In this document: positions 22,909 to 37,353 of the stretch, piece by piece
How positions within the stretch are numbered: position 1 is the first letter of the stretch
Layout of the letters: each line of letters opens with the position of its first letter
NCBI RefSeq assembly: GCF_021155765.1
Contig: NC_060107.1
Location: 13,874,501-13,938,500, forward strand
Direction of reading: 5' to 3'
Source of the DNA: Diprion similis
Lineage: Eukaryota > Arthropoda > Insecta > Hymenoptera > Diprionidae
DNA length: 64,000 bases
Notes under the pieces: generated by a model
Told to the model about the DNA's origin: nothing
Database searches by the model: none
The model's input: only the letters and a program-made list of their open reading frames with translations
Program-made: the position numbers and the translations under genes

Positions 22909-25331
22909 TTATATGAGCGGCCGTTTGTACGCCCACAATTTATCGTGATCGTAAATACTGTGAATCTTTTCGTACATGTACTTGAAGAAATATAACAAAT
23001 TATCGTATTGTCCGGAGTATTTATGTGTAAGAAAACTCTCCGCAGTATCGTCAACTGGATTTTTCGCCTCGATTGCTTCTGGAGGTTCGGCAGAGTAGTT
23101 TTCGAGTGCGCCGAACGCAGTCGTATGTAGCTCGACCAAGAACTGATGGATAGCTTCTATCGTGGCCAGGTACCATCTTGGACTCGATTTTTGATGCCTC
23201 CAGAATTGGGAAATACGGTTTTTCAAAACAACGCAGTTCAGTTCTACAAAAATTATACACAAACTATTTCACAATAAGCACTTAACCACAAAGTTGCATA
23301 CTGAAATCTGCGTGAAGTGAACAGACATATTACGTATCGTAACGTGGCATTTATAAATGCGTTAACACCAACCTCTAAGTCTTGGATCCTTGTAAATAGA
23401 TTTGGTCTGATGCCAGGTACTATCGATGAAAATCGCTCGGGTTATAGGAAATTCGTGATGTATTCTCTGTTCGTTTAAGTGACCTCCATGGTCAACTTTC
23501 TTTGTGAACAGATCTTCTATACTGCATGCCGTTTTACTTGGGAAGATCAACACTACCTACAGAAATACAATTGTTATTTATAACTGTGCAAAATCAATTT
23601 GAACTTCACTTCTTATTGATGATATATACGAAAAAATATATCAATAATCCACTCTTGAATACAGTCACCTTGTCATCCGCCAAAATTTCTGGAAACTCTG
23701 GATATGTGTATATTCGTACATCTTCTGGGGCTATTAATGCCGCGTGAATCGCCGTACTCTTGCCATCGATTTCCCGAGGGTGTTTGATAATATCAATTTT
23801 TATTGGCAACTTAAACAAAAAAACGTTGAAATGGAAACGTTTCACCTTGTGGTAGAGGACGTAATTGCTGGTGGGTAATCTGCAAAATACTAGAATCGGG
23901 TATTGATAACTCAAAGCGACTTACAAGGGGCGTATAATCAGCCCTCTGAATCACCGATTCTACTCGAACTTCCAAAAGCGTTTCTTTGACTCCAATATGA
24001 AGCCTTTGATTTTTAGTTCCATTCGTTAATTTTTTAAATTGATTATACTAGCAATTCGATTAGTGAAATGCAGTAAGAAATTAAACCTGTCGTGAATTTT
24101 TACCTCAAATATTAATTTTCATTGCCTCCCGACCAGGTTTCAATATTAAGACTTCGTATATTCAAATGTGAAAGAATATATTATTTCCGAACAATACTAA
24201 ATTAATTACGAACTTTGGACGACCTGATCTATTGTAAATTGAGCGATGAAAGGACCATTTAATAAAAATACACATAAAGAATTCCATTTTTTCGAGCAGG
24301 ATAACGATCTTAGAAGTTTTGGTAGAATCCGTGATCCAATGACCTGATTATTCTTTTCTTATTTCTTAGTCTAATCGAGTGCTAAGCGCCCGAATGTTCC
24401 GAATTTTTCAAATTTTAACAATCTAACACGTTCACCGATTGGTAAAGCAGTTAGGTTGACAATTGTACTGCGCTGCTTGTATCGCACCAGTCAACAAGAA
24501 TGACATACAATTCGAAAATTTACCGGACCGTGCTAGTCACGAAATTATTTCTGTTTCTGTTTTCCATGTACAGATACAGTTCACGGGCAGCATTGCGAAT
24601 TTTTAACTACACTTCAAGTTACTTTGATCTTTGGCGGCATAAGGTAAGGAACATGTGATAATCGAGAGCCACGAATATATCGACTGGTGCAAAACGCGTC
24701 ACTAAGTTTTAAACATTTGAATAAATTGAATTTAACACTTATGATTGTTTCACCGAACGTTTTTATGCAAAAAAATGAAGTATGTTGAAATCGGACCCTG
24801 TGTTACAACCAAAGTTTTTCTTATCAAAAATAAGGAGTATAAATGCATGTTTACGTTACGAACAAAAGTAACGGAACGAAAATTTCGTTTTCAACGATAC
24901 AGCTTTAATCATTTTTCTGAAATAGCGTGAAAGTTTTGTTGAAAATCAATTAATGGTAGAGAAGTTTTTGAATAGATTCAAAATACTTATTGTGCATACG
25001 ATAAGTTTGAAAATCAAAGTCCAGGGTAGATGTTAATGTTGACTGCAGTGCTACGATTTATGGGTATTCGAATGAACGAACTCACCTTAACTCGAGGTAT
25101 GTATCGGTCGTCGATAACAGGTCTGCAACAAGAGTAACAAAAAAATTTCCTCGACTTATAACACTTATCGCAAATCTCTCTGCCCTCAATGGAATCTAAA
25201 ATTTTGGCATCCCGTATTTTGAGCTTAACGAAAGGCGCCCTGTCGATAATCTTTTGCTCCTTTTCCAAGTCTGAGAAGCTGTTGTCTGTTTGCACGTGTT
25301 TAGAGTTCAGCTGCAAACTCTCTTTCGCCAT
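22909..25331 (-). CDS. DTWD1: DTW domain-containing protein 1 (tRNA-uridine aminocarboxypropyltransferase)
   Basis: Four exons: 25331-25086, 23809-23669, 23556-23373 and 23243-22909. All phases agree, giving 301 residues against about 304 in human DTWD1. The enzyme transfers the aminocarboxypropyl group of S-adenosylmethionine to a tRNA uridine, forming acp3U (position 20 for human DTWD1). Cys54, 57, 65 and 68 ([15 protein letters not shown]) form the zinc-ribbon-like start of the domain. [20 protein letters not shown] follows. The signature D-x-T-W is DSTW (174-177) in [21 protein letters not shown] and [12 protein letters not shown] near the C terminus match the vertebrate protein. It converges on FBXL20. 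A CACGTG E-box lies just upstream of the start codon. Confidence 0.95.
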
Positions 25332-25929
25332 CTTGTGACTCTGAGACGCACAGACACGTGCGTTTAGTTAGCGCGCAACTTGATGCGACGTGAGTGACGC
25401 GACGCCATCTTTGTGCCAAGTTCACACCGCTACATTACCGAGGCATTCGATTTCCGTTACAGATTCAAATAGTTTATCAAACGAATTTCTTGCAATTGAC
25501 CTTTTTTATTCAAAATATAGTTATTGCACCATCATTCAGTAAAATTCCTGCGGCTACGTTATATCTGCATCTATTAAAAATAACGAAAGTTGGGCCATTG
25601 TGACAGACGCTAGCTTTCCAATCACTCTCAGTATCGGTGTTCCTGCGCAGAAGGCAACGAAAAGTAAACGACGCCTTGCACTAGTATGCGTGGCGAAGGC
25701 GCCATTAATTGATCATACCGCGATGTTTGAGCGAGACTTAATTATGATACATTATTTGGGCAAAGTTTGTTCTTTCTGGAGTCCAAACATAAGCGTTTTT
25801 CAAACGAAATTATGCAGTTGTGCAAGCGAATTCCGTAGCAAATATAAAATCATTAAATTCGCTTAAACTAGAGTAAGAGTAACGATTTAGTTCAAAAAAC
25901 ATCTAATTTTCTTTCCGAATACCTTACAG

Positions 25930-26010
25930 GGAATACCGACAGAGTATCCTCCTGGAGATATTCTCCATTTAAGTTGGTTTGATGCAATGATGGTACGAGA
26001 CACTTTACAG
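25930..26010 (+). other. Orphan exon-like segment, 27 codons
   Basis: Preceded by TTCCGAATACCTTACAG and followed by GTAAGTATCG, both strong splice signals. Only one of three frames is open, giving GIPTEYPPGDILHLSWFDAM then MVRDTLQ, with phase 0 at both ends. A further acceptor at about 26265 would continue in frame for about 21 codons to a TGA (FSSRRARQPFHSRFTPNSLV). I recognise no family. It may be part of a small gene divergent from DTWD1, or a chance pseudo-exon. Confidence 0.35.
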
Positions 26011-26339
26011 GTAAGTATCGTCGGTTTACCGCAGAATAAGGGTGACAATATTTCTACGATACTTTCTGCGTAAAAATTTATTGTCTGGTATCATTTTTTT
26101 AGCGTGTGAATTATAGGTGTTCTCCCAGAAATGTATCAAGACCACGATAGCGGGCATAAAAAGATGTTCCTGTCTTGAATGCGAAGATAAACCTTCGAAA
26201 CCATCCATCCGAGTTCAATGAAGGTATAGGTATTTATATATGCGCTCCATTAAACTCTTGCAGTTCAGTTCTCGACGGGCCCGTCAGCCGTTTCACTCAA
26301 GATTCACGCCGAATAGTTTGGTAATTTGATTACGCTGTA

Positions 26340-29300
26340 ATCTGATTAAACGACACGTCTTTGGTCAATGTCTGGAAATCATAGTCTTGTCCGTAATATT
26401 CCGGCTTTGCGTTTTACTCAACATCGCGAAAAAGGACGGAAGTTTCCGAAGGAAAAAAGTTTGGCACTTTTTAAAAATGACCGAGAAAAAAAAACAAACT
26501 CACTTTCGTAACATTCGGACAAAATTAATTCTCAAATTCTAAAAGTGGAACGTACCGCGCACAATATAATAATATAAGAATATAAATATAAACAAAACGA
26601 ATACATACGATGTGGTTAACAAAATCAGGAGAAATCTGGATCACTAGGCGAGTGAAAGAGTAGCCTCGTTTCTTTCTTTACTTCTTTGTCAATGCGAACA
26701 TCCCTTCTCTGTGATCAGTCAATTAAAAAGTATGTCGCACAATTAACGAGTGTATGTCGCCCGAAGGACTCGCTTCGTTGCAGAGCTTGTAATTAAAATC
26801 ATCCGCGGATCGCTTGTAATAAGTTATCGCTTCCTTTTCAGTCACATTTCTATACCCATCTTCGCAGAAAATATTAGCCGGATACTGCAGAAGTTTCACG
26901 CTGATATATTCAAGAATTCTCGAATTAGACAGAGATACGACGAACCGTGTGATAGCGAAAAACTTTAATTCGTGATTATGCTAAAGCCGAATGAATCTTC
27001 GCAGAGGAATCTTGAATTGAATATTTTTGCTTATGCAAAGCAGGTTGTCGAGTCCTGTCGATTTGTCTTTTAATTACCATTTGAAGAAGGATTTAGATTG
27101 GATGTTTCTCTGCACTCTTGAAATTTATTCTAGAACTTAATATACCGGGTTTATCAGATATTCAGATGATACAAAATTGTAATATCAAAGAATCAACTGC
27201 CACCCCTGCATTTTAAATGTTCCTTCACAGGACCACAACAGCAGGATCATGGAATATCATTTTCAGTTCAGACATTTTGAATGTGTATCAGCAGGCTATA
27301 TAATTCTCAAACAACTATGATTCAATCTGCAAACAGTTGAAATTGTTTATCGAAGATACTTTCACGAATAAAATGGCGTCTGGTATAGGAATTAATATTT
27401 TCAACGCACGTTCAACGTTATCATAATTACACTTACTTTTCTTAATCGCTTTAATGAATTTTTTTCTTCATGTTGTCACCTTGACAACGGGATTTTTAAC
27501 TAGCGAAGTTGCAGTGCCTGAGATTTGCTTGTGCCATGCCCATTCTTCAGATGCAATCAATTATTTAAATCGCCATTCGTTAATTGGATAAAATTGGTCA
27601 TGAAATTTCACTGCAGCGACAAAGGTGAGAATTTATCCATTTGAAGAACTTTTATCTTGGTTGGTATCTGGCTGCTGACAGCTGTCGCCATTTTTTCACC
27701 ATTTTATCCTCCAGCTTTTAACCCCCTAGAAAACTACCCACATCGTAATAAATCTCGAGGGTTACTTTTTTCTTGGGGCCCTTATACAAGTCGCTTGTAT
27801 TCGTGAGCAGTAAAAACCACAAAATGTACGAGAAGCAGAGATAAAGGGCATATTCGCGTAACACGAAGCTCGTGTAAAAAAATAACAATAATAACAACAA
27901 CAACACGTACAACAAATACTTCTTGTTTACGTAATGTAAATCCCTTGCGTTTATTTGACATACAGGCTAGTCTCTCGAAATCTGCGTGTCCGCTTTTCCT
28001 GACCATTCAGCTAAGCTGAATGATCATTGCAATATGTAGTTACATATAGTATGGTATATAGTATAGTAAAATTTAACGTTCTCGGCTCCAGAATTTGTAT
28101 TTAAATGTGCCTCGTGAAGATAGTGATACGGCCATTGCCCTGCAGTCGTTATTATCATTGTGCGAAACCCCAATTTTGCAAATGTTGGAAATCATCAAGC
28201 GTAGTACATAGACTAGTGCTTTCGCTTTTCCATTTAATTTATTTGTACCTAGTTTTGATACTGTATAACGGTGTAAAAAATGACAAAAAAAAAATTTGAG
28301 TCAAGAATATTCTATGCTTCAGAATATATTTGCGCGGTATTACATATATTGCTGTACTATTAAAAAATTTTGCATGCAACTTCCTACACAGTATTGGAAG
28401 TTTTATTCGGATACGGAACAGCGAATTTACTCTTTATTCGATTTACAACTACAATAAATTTACTACACAATTTACTAAATATTCAAATTACATTTTTGTG
28501 TTATCCATATAAATTTTACTAAAATTCATAATTTTTATTATAAATTTAAACAAAATACATAGCAATTTACGTCGCTACACCGAATTTGTAAATTTGCAAC
28601 CTGATTTCCTAAATTGACAAATATTCCGTACAGTAAATGTGTAGTAAATACACAATCATTTTTAATAGTGTCGAGGTCGACAAGGGTCGGGGTTTTGGTG
28701 GCACATGAAACCGCCGTTAAAATTTCAAGTCAATCTGCACGGTTTGGTAAATATCGTACTCCCCAGAGGCACCTGACTCGATTTCGTAATTATTATATTA
28801 ATAACTTTCTTGTACGATATTGGCCTTTATTCGAAATCAATATATAGGCATCAGACATTTCCGTAGTATTTGAAAAACCATTTTTCGAACTTCAAATTCA
28901 TTTGTGCGATACTTGGATGTAGCTGCCATCGTGTCTTCTGAGCATGCATATATGACTCACTAGTGAAAGTGAACTTGAATTAATCCAATGCTGCATGCGA
29001 TACAAATTCAACATCTTGACTGATTGAGATAATTTTCATCAACTTCATCTTGCGTTCTTCGCAGTAAATGTCTTATAGTGACGAGAAAGACTGAGAGATT
29101 TTTTTGGTTATTTCTGAGATTAGAGAATTTGTCTCGTACTTTTCATCCGGATCAAAATGTCTGGTCCTCTAGAGAGGAGATTAATCGAAGCGTCTTATCG
29201 CTGACAACCCCTCTCTCTTTTCTCTCTGAAAGTTTCTTCGTCGTTATGCTCCTTAGTGAGACGAATTCTGAAAAAATACACGTAGCACAGAATAATCTTT

Positions 29301-32300
29301 GTCGATTTCAGAATTACATTATTTTAATTAGGTAATACAATCCTCTTGAATATTATGCCGCGTCCAGTTCATTCGATTCTAGATCAGCCAGCAGAATCAC
29401 TGATTCGTTCATCAGCTACGAATAATGGTAAATTGTCCGGGTTTTGAAGAGCCAAACAGTTCGCTCTCTTAATCACTCATTGCTGACTAAATGTAAAACA
29501 TTATTTACTCCATGCATACTCAAATTAAGACATAATTGCTCGGCGCGGAGCTAATTATTGCACGCGTCGATTCCTCTGGTTATAAGTTTATATTGTACAT
29601 TGCGGTCCTCTGGTGGGTGGCTCGTTTCGTTCATTCATTGCATCAGAGTAATTAACGTGAAAATAAATTCTCCCTTTTACCACCCAGGAGGTTTACGTCC
29701 AAAGTTACGAGTATAACCCTTTACAGCCAACGTTTTCTTTCCACCGGCTGCAATTGGCTCGGTCATGACGTATCGTCAGATACAGAGATTAAATGTATGA
29801 TAATAACTAAACACATTTCATCAAATAATTAAAATTCTGGGTAGGAAATCCTCAACTCAAATATTTTTTCCACTTGAAAACGTTTTGCTTGATTTTAAAA
29901 CAAAAAATATGGCCGCCAGTTGAATAATCTCTGCTGTCAAATAAGTTCCGATTCGTTGGATGAATATAAAAAAAATTACAAATTATCGAAAATTCACTGT
30001 ATAATAAATGCCGTTTTAAGGTGGCATCATCGAGAATTCTTTAAATATTACGACCCAGATATTAGTTAAATTAATATATTTTCAACCATAAAAAAGGGTA
30101 ATTAATTCTTACTAATTTAACATTACTTATCTAAAACGGATTTAATAACAATTTCCGTTCTTCAAAGGCCTTACGGAAAATGTTTATGTGTCTTGTTCAT
30201 GTTTCAGAGAATTCAGGGTGTAATTTATTACATCATTTATTTTGTAAATTCGACAAAATATGTAAGAAATTGAATAATAAATTACAAAAGCACAAATATT
30301 GTTTGATTGGTGACTTGGTCCAAAGTTTTGGACATAATGGAACGATATAATCATCAGTTTTAATACATTTGAATTGAAATATATTCCGCTTCCAATTTGA
30401 GAGGATGTTTACAATCAATCAGTCCTTACCGACCGAGTAAAAGTGTCACTTATTTTTACCATCAAAGAAAAGAAAGTTCTTTGATTCTTTGTGTTCGACA
30501 TTGCATCTAGAATTGTATTAGCTACGACGTTTTCATGCCAACGATGTATGTACCTAAAGCTTTGACGACTATAATCCTTTTAACATGGCACAGCTAACAC
30601 ATTATAGAACTTTGTGTACTTTATACCAGAAAAGGTTTGTATTGTGCAACTTGCTCCGCTGGAATCGTAACACGTGACGGCTTTTGTGAGAGCATAATGT
30701 CTACAGTTGGCAGATATCGATTAGTATTGTTTAGGAAATGTGCGAGTGATCAGGCCGAACAAAATTCCATTCACATCCAATCGTTACGTCTATGTATGTT
30801 TATAAACAAACAAAGAACGCACGAATCGCTAAGTGCATTCCGTTTAAACTCGATGAGATTAAATTTGGAATTCTGCACGTCTGAACTTTTGTCATATCAA
30901 AGGTGAAAAACTATGATTCTATATATCGCTGTTGCTCAATAATGCCATCAGAAAATTTTACTATGCATGCGAGCAGCTGCAGCATTTGGTTGCAATGGTC
31001 AACAGACACGGTGACGGGGTCATTAACGCGTAAACAAATTACGGATTTGTAATTATTGATTGGTCGATCTCTGCACATAACAGACGGCGCAACAAGCGTG
31101 TGATTGCGATGACATACAGAGAAGGTGTAGGTGAATCCGTGCGGTGATAGGTAGCCTACGGTTTGTTCCGTACAACAGCGTCAGAGGGAGGTTGTGCAAA
31201 TTACTTTGGTCAAAGGGGTGTCGAGCAAATTCACGGCATAATTTATTTACCTTGCGATCGGCAGTTGGGTCGAATTAACTTCGGGTCACACGCTGTCGAC
31301 TCATCTACCCCCCGAGCACCCATCTTCCTCTATTGCTGATTATTTTCAATTAACGGTTCGGTTATAGTCGGTGTTATTTCCAACGATTATTCTTTTCGGA
31401 AATTAGATAGGGCGTTTCAATTAACCATAAGTAATGTCAAAATAAGCCACGGGATGTATATATATATATACCCAAAAGTATTTAGTACACCAAAGTCTTA
31501 AGTTCTGAACTCGTAATCGAGTTGAAGCGATTATACATATATATCCATGCTGTGCCATGATCATAGCGCAAGTATCTTAGTTGGAACAATGAAACGCAAA
31601 GGAATTTTTTTATAAGGGTGTGCGAATGATTCCAGTCGAATAATTCGATTCGAGTTCAAATAATTCGAATTTTTTTAATCGTTCAGCCGAAACCGTGAAT
31701 CTTCGATTCTTGTTTTACATATAAGTCATAAATTATTCAAATTATTCGCTTGGAATCAATTTCTGTTTTACAGGTTATTTTATTTTTGAAGTATGGAACA
31801 ATCGTTCGAATTTAGTGATCTTTTAACACAAAATTTACTTAATATTTTTTACTAATTCAATTCAAGATTGAACATTGACAATGAAATTTTTCATTTGACT
31901 AAGTGTCTTTGAAACAGGTAAAAGAATATTGAGAATTTAAAATTCGAACTACTCAAATTATTAAAATAATTCTAAGTATTCATTATATTTGGCCTAAGTC
32001 CTAAAAATAAAGGTAAAGTATTTTTAGTTTGAGTAATTTTTCGCTTTCATTTTTACTTCAACCGTCTATTGAGTAGTAATATATACGAGTATAGCCAGAT
32101 AAAGTATAAAACTGATAAACTTCTACGATTTACTGGAGACAAAATGAATATAAAACTCGTGAAAATTATGAAAAGAGACATTAAAAAGGCGGTGGCGGTG
32201 TGCCCGTCTTTTTTATCTGGAACAATTCATTCAATCTGTAATCCCCACAGATGCCGTACCCGTGGCCAGGTGTAGAATTGCGAAGCCTCAAGTTAAAAAA

Positions 32301-33330
32301 ATACCATTGTTATAAGATTACGCCGCGGGGTTTGTATTATTCTCGCGATACGCATAAATCCGCCCCAATTTCAATTCGCACGTTATTGTTGCAAGTTTGC
32401 CGCTGCTTTGGCATCACAGATGTCTATCGGACTGAAGATGCATGCAGAATCAAATGTGTCTATCAGACTTTATTTCACCGTCGCCAAACCGTTTCTAGTC
32501 CAATTACCACCACCCGGAAGTTTAGCCCCCTCGATTGACCTATCGATTTCACCCCGCGAGGTTGCAGCCTGCACGCAGTTTCTTCCGGATTTCGCATCGA
32601 TTTTACCTCATGTACACCGCACTGCAGCGGTGTAGAAATGTCGTGTATGCAGTAGAGATAAACTGCAATACTCTAATGATCAATATGGACTCATCGTCAG
32701 CGGTGACGCATCTCAAAATACCATATCTTGAAAGTGAGATACAACATCAACGAATGATTTTACCTTTAGTTAATCGGTGACATTGACAATAGAGCAACAA
32801 ACTATTCAACACTGGCTATGATTGAATTGATCACATGAGTCCAGACATCGCATCGCACCATATGTTCGACGATTTTCCTCGATTAAGTGGAGATGCTTTT
32901 TTGCTCTTGGGATGAAAAGCTTCCAATGCTTGTGAACTTTTGCCAATTCTGCAATATATTTCCAGGATCTCTATGCCGCATATGCGTATGTGATAACGCA
33001 TATGCGGAGCCTTAGATTGATTCTGACAGAATTAAAGCCACCGTTGGAGTTTGTTTCGCATGTTAAACGAACGGTAGCAGACTACCTCAGTGGCCTTGAA
33101 TGTGTCACAATCAGTCCAAGGGTCCGCACAAGTTATAAAAGTTATCTTAATCAGAATGATGAGAATCTCGAAATGTCTGAGTGATTCATGGCTTTCGGTT
33201 AGCTCAATTCTGACGTTGTACCCTAAAAATGGACAGAATGTCGGTTAGTCAGGTAGATCAAACTCATGCGAGTCTGATGTGATGACGATAGAGTAATCGT
33301 GTGATATTTGTTATTCATAAAACTCGTGGT
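26340..33330. other. Gene-free intergenic region
   Basis: No coding exon is supported on either strand. Open frames here are short and out of character. It contains one copy of a dispersed AT-rich repeat (about 31617-31720). The rest is unremarkable AT-rich DNA. Enhancers or non-coding transcripts cannot be judged from one sequence. Confidence 0.45.
31617..31720. repeat. Dispersed repeat, copy 1
   Basis: Shares an ordered series of words with 47998-48112: TGCGAAT-ATTC, then TTGAATCGTT or AATCGTT, CGAAAC, GCGAATCTTC or GTGAATCTTCGATTCT, then TTTTACA. Both copies are in the same orientation and moderately diverged. No ends or coding potential are visible, so the class is unknown. Confidence 0.4.
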
Positions 33331-33338
33331 ACGAGGTA

Positions 33339-34711
33339 CACTACCGTCCAGAATTATCAGACCTACTTAGCGACGCCGGTTATTGTCGTTCGAAAAAAAA
33401 TTGCGCCCATCTTTCCCGTCGGCTGCCGTGGCACAAGAAAATGTCCGAAACTTCGTTAGGCAGCATCAGAAGGCTTGTTAAATTTTACCTCGAATGAATC
33501 CATCAACAAAAGCTTTCAACCCATCGAGTCAAAAGATATAACGCTGGTAATCCGAACGTATAAGGTACTCAAAAGCGTTTGGGGCTGTCTCCATTTTCTT
33601 TTCTCCTTTTCGCATTTCCATTTTTTGATTCACGATGCATGTCGGGGTTATTCTGAAAACGTATCAATGTCAATCTGGAAAAGGATCAGAGAAGAACGTG
33701 GAGACATTTGCTTGCATCCAATTAGTGTGTTTTCATCTTCGCAATTGCAACATCATATATAATTTCATTTTTATTGAAGAATGGCTCATAACTTTTCTCT
33801 TTACTTTTATCTCGGTCAAAGCGTAACATTTTTCAGTATTATTCCACCATATTAGGTGGTACATCATTTGAAATTCGAATGCAAAACTTTAAAGCTGCGA
33901 CGAGTGTTTCATTTGATATCAAACGTAGCAATTCTTTTCTCGTCTCGAGCGAAAGGCATGAGAAGTACGATTTGCAGAACCGACACGTCCATATTTCAGA
34001 TTTGTTTTCATGCAATATCAATTTTCTTTGACGCGTGTTAACGAGTTTGAATGTGAGACGTCAAGTACAGTCGCAAACTCTTAAGGGGAGATCAGAGAGC
34101 CGACCAAGTGAGCAAATCGTATTTTACAATGCTCTCGTCTGCAGTATAACAAAATCGTTTAAAAGTTTAAGATATGATAGTGGTACAATAATTTTGCTTC
34201 CGTCTTTGCTCAAGAAAGAAGAAAAAAAAATGATAAAAACAATGAACACTCTCGCAACAGATTCTTACTCGCATTGAGTTTATGGTAGACTGCTGATGTC
34301 AGGATTCTACGTTTTACGTATTTTTACATAAATTTCCGATTTTTTTTTTTTAGGTTAGCTGACACAATCACAATTGCAAAGAATATCATATCCCAAACTT
34401 TTATACGATTCCGTTACCCTCGAGAGTAGAGAATTGTAAAATACGATTTGCTCACTTTGTATGCATCCCGAAATCCCCTCAAGCACATATGAATTTCTGA
34501 CCGATGTACAAGCTTTGATCGACCTAAAAGCCTTCGCGTCAAGATTCTTATACAACATATATTCGATGCAAAATTCTTAAAATGATTCCGTGCGCGTTGA
34601 GCCGTGCTCTCTCTTTTTTTTCTAGTAAAGGCTTAGATGTGTTTTATTTTCGATACCAACGTTACGATGGAATACATACAAGTGGTCCGGTGATAATTAT
34701 GGACGGTAGTG
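33339..34711. mobile_element. Tc1/mariner-like element, 1.37 kb, decayed
   Basis: The left end CACTACCGTCCAGAATTATC matches the reverse complement of the right end (CACTACCGTCCATAATTATC) at 19 of 20 bases. TA target duplications lie exactly outside, at 33337-33338 and 34712-34713. The 1373-bp length is standard for the superfamily. No intact transposase frame remains. Inside is a second inverted repeat (about 34086-34186 against 34371-34490) built around AGTGAGCAAATCGTATTTTA. It may therefore be a non-autonomous derivative rather than a simple decayed copy. Confidence 0.75.
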
Positions 34712-34719
34712 TACATACT

Positions 34720-36632
34720 TTTCTCATCTCTCATCATACTCGAAGCGTTGACTCTTCCAAGGAAAACAACCGAGAGAATTTTTGCACAGGTACTCCACCG
34801 TAAATTAATAATAATTTGTGGGTCGGGTTTCATGTCTTTTTATATGGTAAGAACATTATCTTGCGTTTTAATCGGAGTAATGAAAGAATACTAACAACAA
34901 TACAACCAATGTGGAACGACAATTTGTACGCGCAACATACGCGGATCTATTTATCAAAGACCTCGGAGGAAACGTATAATCATTTCATCAGGTTGGGAAA
35001 TTCGACACTGCCTACCGCAATGGACTGCTGATCTTTGTTAACCTTAACCCCCTCGCCTTCAAACGTATACGTATGCATATATATATATACCTACCGACAT
35101 GTGTCAGCTTCTCACGATATTCTCTATTCGTTCGTTCGTTCGCGTTTTCTTCTTTGGCCTCTCACACACATCATCCAAATATTTGTCCTGTATTACCAAC
35201 ATATTTGTCAGTTCATAATCAGGGAACAGCGAAATCCTCTGCTCCATTGTATAAACAAGAGCGCATTAGGCCAAGACTTGAATCTACACCCGTGGTACAC
35301 CCGACAAAGTTTATTCTGACCCCCCTAATTGGACAATTTGACTCACTTCAGGTTTGGGAGCATGGCGACGTCCACCATGACGGATCGTCAGACTTTTGAG
35401 GTTATGATTTTTGTCCTATTTAATAAAGATCGTTATTTGGGCAAACCTTAACCGGTTCTCTTCGACTGCGTTGGTGCGTGTAATTTACCAATAAAGGTCT
35501 TACCAACCTTGCAATTCGTGAACTCTCATGGGGCGTAATTACAACAATAAGATCTTATCACTTGCAATACAATGAGAATTTGTATAATTGCTAGAGCTCA
35601 ATGTTTTTAGGATAGATAGTACCTGGAAATAGTTAAGGCATTCTATCGGCCGAGGTAACATAACCTCGACATTATTTTTTGTAGCTGTTCCAAAGACAAA
35701 AACTCGGCCATTATTTTCAGAGTATCCGCAAATTTCTCTAGCTTATATTCAATAATGTTCCATAGTTATTACTTGGAATTTTTCAACTTTTGAATGTTTT
35801 TACTACCTCAGATTTCAGAAATTACTTTATCTGTGGGATAGTTTTCATGATTCCATAGAATACAAAATAAATCTGTTCATCACACGTTTCAATATTTGCT
35901 CGTTTAGCTTTTCGATGATCGAAATTACGTCACGCGGAAAAAGACGTTAATCTATTACGTAACCAATAAACATTGAGCTCTGCGACTCGTATTATCGTTT
36001 GACTGTGCCAGGTAATAAAATTGGTCAGATTGAAACTCATCGACTGTACACGTCGTGGAAAAAGTGGTTACCTACGCTCTGGGTCATTCAGTATTTTAAC
36101 GTCGCAAAGCTGGACGAGGCATGGCAGAGACGCTAGACGGTGTAAATTTCCGGCTGTTTCCACCTCGTCGAAGATATGATAAGCAACGCTGTCGACTCAC
36201 TCTCCTCGCTCCCAACACGCATATGTCGCTTATAATGAGAGCCTGGTGTACGTTGTAACACTCCAATAAATGCAACTAATTTGAAACTCGAACATGTGTC
36301 GTCATTTTCGTTTCATTTCTATTAAATCTCGCCGCTTTATAATTGGTTTCAACCGAATTATTAAACTTGTATAACGGACGAGTTATACATGTTGTACTGA
36401 ATATATCTACCCAACTCTGCTGATAAATTTATTTAAATTTATACTGGTCTACCTTTACAATAACAAGTGGCGTGATTAATTAACAATTTAACATTGTTAT
36501 ACTCAATTTCACGTTTTGTGCTTCACCATATATCCGTTCACCCTAAATTATATCATAGCTTCTACGTACCTGTCGTCGTTCATAAAAAATTATTTAGTCT
36601 CCATTTTTCCATTTTTTTTTTTCATCATATAC

Positions 36633-36701
<69 letters not shown>

Positions 36702-37340
36702 TTTGTGTGTACGTGTGTGTGTATCGACACCCCGCCAACGAATATCCATCATCTGAGGTTGTTGAGGTTATGGTAACGATCGTTGAACGGTTCTCCCCCA
36801 AGTACTGCGTGTTATTCTTTCCTGAATTCTCGCATTTTTCTGTTCCCCGCGGTATAAAAATGTCATACCAAAAAACCGTAAATTATTTTATCACTGAATC
36901 AAAGATATATACACCCCTTGAGTGCATTCAAACATTTACCGTGAGACCAAAAGTGTCGATAAATTACCATTCGTAATTAATTTTAAGTACTTACGGTGGC
37001 TATGTTATAAAATTTAAGTTTCAGTACTCATTAATTATTCCTTACACCCTTCATTAGCTATACATACCTATAAATACATCTAGTTTGTGATAAATAATGT
37101 CTGCTTGATGATTTTCTGAAAGGGTAACAACTACCTAAAATATCATCGACTGTTATACGGTAGAGAAAAAATCGAGTGCAAACGAGTAGCTTCGTGCAGG
37201 TGCGGCAATTAGCGAGCGACGTTGATGACACCAGGGTGAACCAATTCTGTTAGCGCTTACCCATAATGTCCATACGTAAACCTATATGTATAACGTTTAC
37301 ATATCCAGAACACGTCATAAAAGGTGGAATCTACGGAGAA
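34720..37340. other. Gene-free region
   Basis: No coding exon is supported. It contains a long (TA)n tract at 36638-36697. Frames such as the 160-codon one at 36494-36976 run through that tract and are not credible genes. Confidence 0.45.
36638..36697. repeat. (TA)n microsatellite
   Basis: About 60 bp of perfect alternating TA, followed by a short (GT)n run. Likely polymorphic and able to extrude a cruciform. Confidence 0.92.
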
Positions 37341-37353
37341 AAAACAATCGTCA

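Noticed and set aside
27719-27740. TTTTAACCCCCTAGAAAA resembling a piggyBac end (CCCTAGAAA) at a TTAA-like site
   Set aside because: No matching opposite end (TTTCTAGGG) within the window and no transposase. Likely chance.
36494-36976. 160-codon plus-strand frame
   Set aside because: Open only because it passes through the (TA)n tract (Ile-Tyr run).
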